IMG/VR virus record: IMGVR_UViG_3300042445_001094 | Location: 1-39,202 of that record | DNA length: 39,202 nucleotides | Reading direction: 5' to 3' (one strand) | DNA from: a virus | In this document: positions 34,827-39,202 of the stretch, one piece after another | Layout: every line of letters begins with the position of its first letter | Numbering within the stretch: the first letter of the stretch is position 1 | Position numbers and translations under genes: made by a program | Notes under the pieces: model-generated | Told to the model about the DNA's origin: nothing | The model's database searches: none | What the model saw: only the letters and a program-made list of their open reading frames with translations

Positions 34827-36392
34827 CTAAGACCAAAAGCTTTTCAACCTGTTTTCCTTCCAGGTCATAGTTTTGCTGGCTTGCTTGACCCACTCAAGGG
34901 TTCCCCACTTAGGGCCTTCCTTGATAACTTCGGGTACCTGGGCGCCAACTTGGAAGTCTAAGCCCATGCCAATGTGGGCAAGGGTGTCCACAAAGTCGTC
35001 GTGTCTGGCTGCGGGAAACTTAAGCATTTCGTTTTGGGCGTCTCCCCACCAACTTGCAAACCTGGGGAAGAATACCTTACCCATGGCCATACGGCCACGA
35101 ATAGCCTGCGCGCGGGTCTGCTTGTCCTTTACCGGCGTCACTTCCTCTATGGAGCAGTAAATCTTCTCCTCTTGCATGCGTTTCCTTAGAAACGGACCTA
35201 TTGCCTTGGAAATGTGCCCTTTCTCGGCTCGCCAGTTTAGGGGCTTACGGCGCTTCATTATGTCCAGCATGGCGTCGCAAACCGTATCAGTTTGAGCCCT
35301 GCGCCAAAAGATATCGGGCAGCACCCAGATATTGTCTTCTTCGTCCACGCCGACGCACATTAGCACCGTTTTGTCGGCGTCTTGGGCAATCGATACAGCG
35401 TGGTCAGAAGCAGCATAAATCCTAATATTCTTCGGTATCTTATTGGGGCTATCATAGGTTTTGATCCAGTCCTTGCGGAAAAAGTCGCCGTCGTCAGGTG
35501 TAGGCTGGCCTTGGTATAAAGCCGAAAAGCCGCGCTCGTTGAGCCGCTTGATGTTAAGCAGTATGTCTATGGGGAACTGGGTTGGCCATAGCGCTTCCCC
35601 TGGCTTTCGCTTCATAGGGTCGTTTTCCACGGCTATGGCCGGTAGGGCTAGAATATGCCAATTCTCGGCTTCCTCTTTCCTGTAGCACGGGTTTCTGGGG
35701 TCCGTAAGACGGCCGATCAGGTCATCTTCATGCCATCTGGTCATAATGATTACCACTCGGCCACCAGGCATAAGTCGCGTCATGGCTGCTTCCGTGAACC
35801 AACTCCACATCTTGTCGCGCACGGATTTACTGTCGGCTTCTTCTCGGTCTTTAATTGGGTCGTCGATAACCAAAAGGTCTGCCCCTCGGCCAGTCAAACC
35901 ACCCCCACGACCGACAAACTTCATTAACCCGCCTTCTTCGGTTTGGATTTTGTCCGCCGACGCACTACCCGCCCTGAGTTTACAGCCTGGGAAGACTTGA
36001 GAAAAGGCACTACTTCGCATAGTTTCGCGAACAGAGCGGCCAAAATCTTGTGCAAAGTCGTCATTGTAGGTGGAGAAGATGAGTTGTCGGTATGGATCCT
36101 TGCCCATAAACCAAGCAGGAAAGCGACGGCTTGCCAGCTCCGATTTGCCGTGGCGAGGTGGCATGGTGATTATTAGGCGCAACATACGCCCTGCTTCCAC
36201 TTCCTCTAAGGCCGCAGCTATAACTTCGTGGTGCTTCGCCGGCCGATATTTGGACATGTCCGAGTTATCTGGATCCGACGGGTCCGGCATCGTGAACTGT
36301 GTAAAGTCCAGGAGGTTAGTCCTGGCTTTGCGCAACCTTAGCATGCGCTCGGCTGCAACTATCTGCTTCTGGATATCGTCCTGTTCCTCCAT
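34827..36392 (-). CDS. Terminase large subunit (packaging ATPase and nuclease)
   Basis: This 521-aa protein has the packaging motor motifs: Walker A MPPRHGKSE (77-85), Walker B LLVIDDP (173-179) and a coupling motif IIMTRWHEDD (215-224). The C-terminal nuclease domain has ASDHA (D330), RAEKGH (E390) and RHDDFVDTLAHI (D465/D466), the usual RNase H-like acidic residues. It binds DNA with a small subunit (not identified here), cuts concatemers and pumps DNA through the portal. It starts in a TAATG overlap with the 68-aa gene and is followed after 15 bases by the portal gene. Motif order and size are typical. Confidence 0.93.
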   Translation of the reverse strand: MEEQDDIQKQIVAAERMLRLRKARTNLLDFTQFTMPDPSDPDNSDMSKYRPAKHHEVIAAALEEVEAGRMLRLIITMPPRHGKSELASRRFPAWFMGKDPYRQLIFSTYNDDFAQDFGRSVRETMRSSAFSQVFPGCKLRAGSASADKIQTEEGGLMKFVGRGGGLTGRGADLLVIDDPIKDREEADSKSVRDKMWSWFTEAAMTRLMPGGRVVIIMTRWHEDDLIGRLTDPRNPCYRKEEAENWHILALPAIAVENDPMKRKPGEALWPTQFPIDILLNIKRLNERGFSALYQGQPTPDDGDFFRKDWIKTYDSPNKIPKNIRIYAASDHAVSIAQDADKTVLMCVGVDEEDNIWVLPDIFWRRAQTDTVCDAMLDIMKRRKPLNWRAEKGHISKAIGPFLRKRMQEEKIYCSIEEVTPVKDKQTRAQAIRGRMAMGKVFFPRFASWWGDAQNEMLKFPAARHDDFVDTLAHIGMGLDFQVGAQVPEVIKEGPKWGTLEWVKQASKTMTWKENRLKSFWS

Positions 36393-36598
36393 TATTGGGC
36401 TTCCTCGACGACTACAAACGGGCCAAGGTCAACAGGGGTCTGTGGTTCTGCAAATGTTATAACGCACTCCGCTTGGTTAAGCGTAGTTTCAAGAGCGTCC
36501 TGCCAAGTGTTTGGGAATAAATCCTTAACAAGAGGTGGCGGGTTCATAGACGCATCCAAGACCGCATAACGCAAGGTGACTTTGTAAGAGTAAGGCAT
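36392..36598 (-). CDS. Hypothetical protein, 68 aa
   Basis: I do not recognise this small acidic protein. It starts MPYSYKVTLRYAVLDAS and is predicted to be mixed alpha/beta, without HTH or membrane features. It lies where a small terminase could be, directly before the large subunit with a TAATG overlap, but no DNA-binding motif is visible and it is short for that role. It could equally be a small partner of the fibre. The ATG at 36596-36598 lies three bases after the fibre stop. Confidence 0.5.
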   Translation of the reverse strand: MPYSYKVTLRYAVLDASMNPPPLVKDLFPNTWQDALETTLNQAECVITFAEPQTPVDLGPFVVVEEAQ

Positions 36599-36601
36599 AA
36601 A

Positions 36602-38677
36602 TTACAGTCCGTAGTAGACTCGTGGCTTTATCATACAAACTGTGTTTTGTGAAGCCGTTGCACCAGTAAGGAGGGTTGCGGAGATATTTACATTATTATC
36701 AGTCGAGCCAACTCCAGTTGGTCCGTCAGTCACAGTAAGAACAAGTCCGTTCTGGACATTGGAGTAGCAGAACAGTTTAATAGTTCCCGCTCCGTCGGAG
36801 GACAAAATCCAAGCGTTGTTTGCCCAAATATTGCCTGATTGAGCTGCGTTGAAACTGACATACGCTGAAGCCTTTTGGGTTGTTCCATCGTGGTAGATGA
36901 TGCGTATACGCCCGACATTAGAGGCAGTCGTATTCATATGAATCGCCATACCTTTGTCGGTAAATGTGCCAGTAAATCCAGCCCAAGGCATCCCAATCCC
37001 GCAGTAGTAATCTACATTGGCGTTAATGCCGTTTCCACCATCGTTGAATGTAGAAGATAAAGCAATTCTTCTAGACCAATTTAGTCGCCATTTCGTTAAT
37101 GCCCCGTTTCCATAAAACTGACCAACATAAAGAGTATAGTTTGTGTCTTTAAAAGTATACATTGAAGCCCGTGAATTGGCAACAGATGCAGAGGTGACTA
37201 GATTGTGGACATTGGGGGAGTATGCCGAAGAAGCGGCGGCCCCGCTATTTGCTACACTAGTCGTCCAAGATGTGTGCGGGTGGTCGTACCAATTGAAGTC
37301 GGGGATGTCCGAAGTTAGAGCAAGCCACGCTCCGCCCTTACGGACATATGCCTTGGAGTCTGATGGTGCATCTGCGATACCAGATACCGCCGCCGTTGAT
37401 TGCGTCGTGGCATCCGCAAAAGTAATTACGGCGCCAGAGGAAACCGCAAGGGTTAGGCCAGAAGTGTTAAGGGTAGCGTTCGTCCCCCCGGTGACAGTCA
37501 AAGCCGACAACGTGCCCGACAAAGTAAGGTCAGGGACAAAGTTTGCTGTGGTGCTGTCGTAGAGCTGGCTGCTGCTCATAATTAAAGACCCACCAGTGCT
37601 ACTGCCCGCAAATAGCGTCCAATTACCCGGGTAAGCCGTTGGGCTATAACCGGAAGCGCCGATTGCATTTATCATAATGTACACGGTACCGCCAACTTGA
37701 ACGGCGTCGTTTGTCGTGTAGATTACGTTGTTATCGTAAGCCCCTAAGAAATTAAAAGGCGTTGGACCAGTTGCACCAGTTGGACCTGGATCTCCTTGCG
37801 GACCGGTGTTTCCAATAACACCCTGAATTCCTTGCGAACCAGTTGACCCAGTTGCACCAGTTGGGCCTTGGATGCCTTGAATTCCTTGCGCGCCTGTTAG
37901 TCCAATTGGGCCCTGAGCACCGGTAGCGCCAGCGGCTCCAGTTGCTCCCGTCGGCCCTTGCAGACCCGTAGCGCCGGTCGGACCTTGTGGGCCGGTGGCT
38001 CCGGTCGGGCCCGTTGGGCCGACTGGGCCCATGGCTCCGATTGCACCCTCTAGGTTAATTGTCCATACCGCGTAGGTGCCAGAACCCGTGTGGTGATTAA
38101 CGTCAACCACCATCACGCCGGTGCCGGCGTTGTAACTCGTGACCACCGCATGCATGTGGTGGCTCGCGTCGTAAACAATCGTCAGATCCTGCTGGCTTGT
38201 CCAGGCCAAGCCGGTCTGAGTCGTCAAAGTCTTGGTGCCATTTGAAACCGTAAGGCTAGTTGTTGACGTGCCTTCGTATTTGTCTCCTTGCGGACCCTGC
38301 GGTCCTGTCGGACCTTGCGTTCCTGTTGGTCCTTGTGGGCCTATTGGCCCCTGCGGGCCGATTGGTCCAATAGCTCCAGTTGCGCCCGTTGCTCCGGTTG
38401 TACCTTGGACCCCTTGGATGCCTTGGATGCCCGTTGTACCAGCAACGCCCTGTGGACCTGTGTTGCCAATGACACCTTGAATTCCTTGTGGGCCGGTGCT
38501 TCCGATGCCTCCGCTGACGCCAGGGATGCCCTGGATCCCCTGGATGCCTTGCGGCCCAGGTACGCCCATGTTTAATTTGAAAGCGCCTTGACCAACCGAT
38601 CCAAGGTTTAACTTGGCACCATCTAAAGTTGAAACCTTAAACAGCGAGTTGGTGTTTGTGTTTACCGTTAGTCCCAT
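36602..38677 (-). CDS. Collagen-like tail fibre / receptor-binding protein
   Basis: This 691-aa protein has a short N-terminal part (residues 1-40) then a Gly-x-y collagen-like block (41-132, repeats such as [10 protein letters not shown] and [10 protein letters not shown]). A beta domain (~137-209, [17 protein letters not shown] and [11 protein letters not shown]) of a type seen in other tail fibres follows, then a second collagen-like block (214-306). Next is a domain with [24 protein letters not shown] (310-358), resembling carbohydrate-binding modules, and a C-terminal ~300-residue beta-rich region. Collagen-like fibres trimerise and present the receptor-binding tip. It starts in a TAATG overlap with the 100-aa gene. 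No intramolecular chaperone motif is obvious. Confidence 0.83.
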   Translation of the reverse strand: MGLTVNTNTNSLFKVSTLDGAKLNLGSVGQGAFKLNMGVPGPQGIQGIQGIPGVSGGIGSTGPQGIQGVIGNTGPQGVAGTTGIQGIQGVQGTTGATGATGAIGPIGPQGPIGPQGPTGTQGPTGPQGPQGDKYEGTSTTSLTVSNGTKTLTTQTGLAWTSQQDLTIVYDASHHMHAVVTSYNAGTGVMVVDVNHHTGSGTYAVWTINLEGAIGAMGPVGPTGPTGATGPQGPTGATGLQGPTGATGAAGATGAQGPIGLTGAQGIQGIQGPTGATGSTGSQGIQGVIGNTGPQGDPGPTGATGPTPFNFLGAYDNNVIYTTNDAVQVGGTVYIMINAIGASGYSPTAYPGNWTLFAGSSTGGSLIMSSSQLYDSTTANFVPDLTLSGTLSALTVTGGTNATLNTSGLTLAVSSGAVITFADATTQSTAAVSGIADAPSDSKAYVRKGGAWLALTSDIPDFNWYDHPHTSWTTSVANSGAAASSAYSPNVHNLVTSASVANSRASMYTFKDTNYTLYVGQFYGNGALTKWRLNWSRRIALSSTFNDGGNGINANVDYYCGIGMPWAGFTGTFTDKGMAIHMNTTASNVGRIRIIYHDGTTQKASAYVSFNAAQSGNIWANNAWILSSDGAGTIKLFCYSNVQNGLVLTVTDGPTGVGSTDNNVNISATLLTGATASQNTVCMIKPRVYYGL

Positions 38678-38979
38678 TAGGAGGTAATGTGTTTAACTAC
38701 GTTTATGGCAACGGTTTCCGTGTACCAAGTAGATCCGCCAGACGTTAATTTAAAGTCGATATTGCCGACTCCGATACTCCATAGTGCCGTGCTTGCGCTA
38801 ACGGTAAAGTCAACGTTGTTGATGTTTTTTACGACAGTCATTGTTCGGGACACTCCTTGCGAGTCGATGAATGTAGAAGTGATGGTGACACCAGATAGAT
38901 TTACCGGCCATCCTGTCTCTGGTGTATAATTGACGGTCCAGCCTAAGCTCTGGCCCTGTTTATGGGTTAGACTGGTCAT
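38677..38979 (-). CDS. Small beta-sandwich protein, 100 aa (tail/baseplate accessory)
   Basis: The 100-aa product is beta-rich and resembles the BppU/immunoglobulin-like modules found at the N-terminus of some tail proteins: QGQSLGWTVNYTPETGWPVNLSGVTITSTFID, then TVVKNINNVDFTVSASTALWSIGVGNIDFKL and TWYTETVAINVVK. The pattern 'Q-G-x-x-[LF] ... ITS ... ST ... W ... G ... D[FL]K' is typical. It is directly followed by the collagen-like fibre (TAATG overlap), so it may anchor or decorate the fibre. It is the first gene of the leftward run, beginning after a 61-base AT-richer leader and the G+C-rich contig end. Confidence 0.6.
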   Translation of the reverse strand: MTSLTHKQGQSLGWTVNYTPETGWPVNLSGVTITSTFIDSQGVSRTMTVVKNINNVDFTVSASTALWSIGVGNIDFKLTSGGSTWYTETVAINVVKHITS

Positions 38980-39040
38980 TTTTCAAAGACTGTGCAGGCA
39001 AACGGAAGGAGGTCAACATTTTTGAAAATTGCGAAATTTT
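38980..39040 (-). promoter_or_regulatory. Leader region upstream of the first gene
   Basis: A stretch of average composition lies before the first gene. It has an inverted repeat AAAATT-GCGA-AATTTT (39025-39040) and, on the minus strand, a TTGACC at 39011-39016 that resembles a -35 box, but no matching -10 is visible. It could hold the promoter for the structural block; I cannot define it. Confidence 0.3.
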
Positions 39041-39202
39041 AGCGCGCGGGGGGAGATCGAAATCGCCCGAAGGGCTCGGGGGTGTGGGGCGGGGTCGGCG
39101 ACCCCTACGGGGTCGGGGGGGGGCTGGGGCGGTCGGGGCGTCGGGCTCGGCCCGCGGCCGGCGGTCGGGGCGCGCGGCATCACGACCCGGGCGCGCGTCG
39201 GG
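39041..39202. other. Extremely G+C-rich contig end, no gene
   Basis: The last 162 bases contain 134 G or C by hand count (about 83%), against roughly 50% in the rest of the window. The change is abrupt, just after an AT-rich inverted repeat. The stretch has G-runs and two abutting perfect palindromes sharing one arm (GGGGTCG 39091-39097, CGACCCC 39099-39105, GGGGTCG 39109-39115). I see no gene. It may be an assembly or sequencing artefact, foreign DNA joined to the contig, or an unusual physical end. Confidence 0.55.

Noticed and set aside
37760-38560. Regular short DNA repeats resembling a repeat array
   Set aside because: The periodicity is that of Gly-x-y codons in the collagen-like fibre; there are no constant repeats with unique spacers as in CRISPR.
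38988-39016. Sigma-70-like promoter before the first gene
   Set aside because: TTGACC could be a -35 box, but the expected -10 position reads ACAGTC, so no promoter is claimed.
1-39202. Direct terminal repeats at the window ends
   Set aside because: The first and last ~150 bases share no repeat I can see.

Overview
The window is almost certainly a tailed double-stranded DNA phage (Caudoviricetes, short-tailed podovirus type). Every convincing gene lies on the minus strand and the genes are tightly packed, with overlaps or gaps of a few bases. A head and ejection gene order resembling T7 (adaptor, nozzle, gp13-like, gp14-like, giant gp15/16-like protein) is joined to a P22-sized portal. I see no integrase, tRNA, CRISPR array, RNA polymerase, DNA polymerase or small terminase. 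The contig starts inside a peptidoglycan-degrading enzyme gene, so it is open at the left. Its last ~160 bases are abnormally G+C rich and may be an assembly artefact or a true terminus. The host cannot be named. Most start codons lack a Shine-Dalgarno sequence, and several instead have ACCCAA 7-8 bases upstream, which suggests a host that depends little on Shine-Dalgarno initiation (as in Bacteroidota and some other phyla).

Layout, in the direction of transcription (right to left). 38979-36392: a small beta-sandwich-like protein, a collagen-like tail fibre and a short unknown protein. 36392-30511: large terminase, portal, scaffold and major capsid protein, closed by a strong intrinsic terminator at 30461-30492. 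30420-26530: a small conserved protein, the head-tail adaptor and the tail nozzle. 26530-10586: the ejection module, comprising a gp13-like acetyltransferase-fold protein, two gp14-like proteins, a 461-aa protein and one 4,274-aa gene that takes up a third of the window. 10567-8535: a lysis-like cluster of small membrane proteins (lipoprotein/spanin-like, lambda-type holin) with a mini HExxH protein and an HNH-like protein inside it. 8447-207: replication and recombination, comprising a Sak4-type ATPase, SSB-like protein, SF2 helicase, Cas4-like PD-(D/E)XK nuclease, HTH protein and a PrimPol-RepA-type primase-helicase. 195-1: start of a lysozyme/transglycosylase-like gene.

The most interesting object is the 4,274-aa protein. 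It combines a JAMM/RadC-like metallo-isopeptidase motif, an HExxH metallopeptidase and an ADP-ribosyltransferase-like domain ahead of an alpha-helical C-terminal region, and a short S-Q-R-D-like motif recurs at the boundaries of these domains. This fits the 'polyvalent protein' concept: effectors packaged in the virion and injected with the DNA to act on the host. The recurrent boundary motif suggests the protein could be cut into separate effectors. The replication module implies primase-primed synthesis by a host polymerase, with single-strand annealing recombination.
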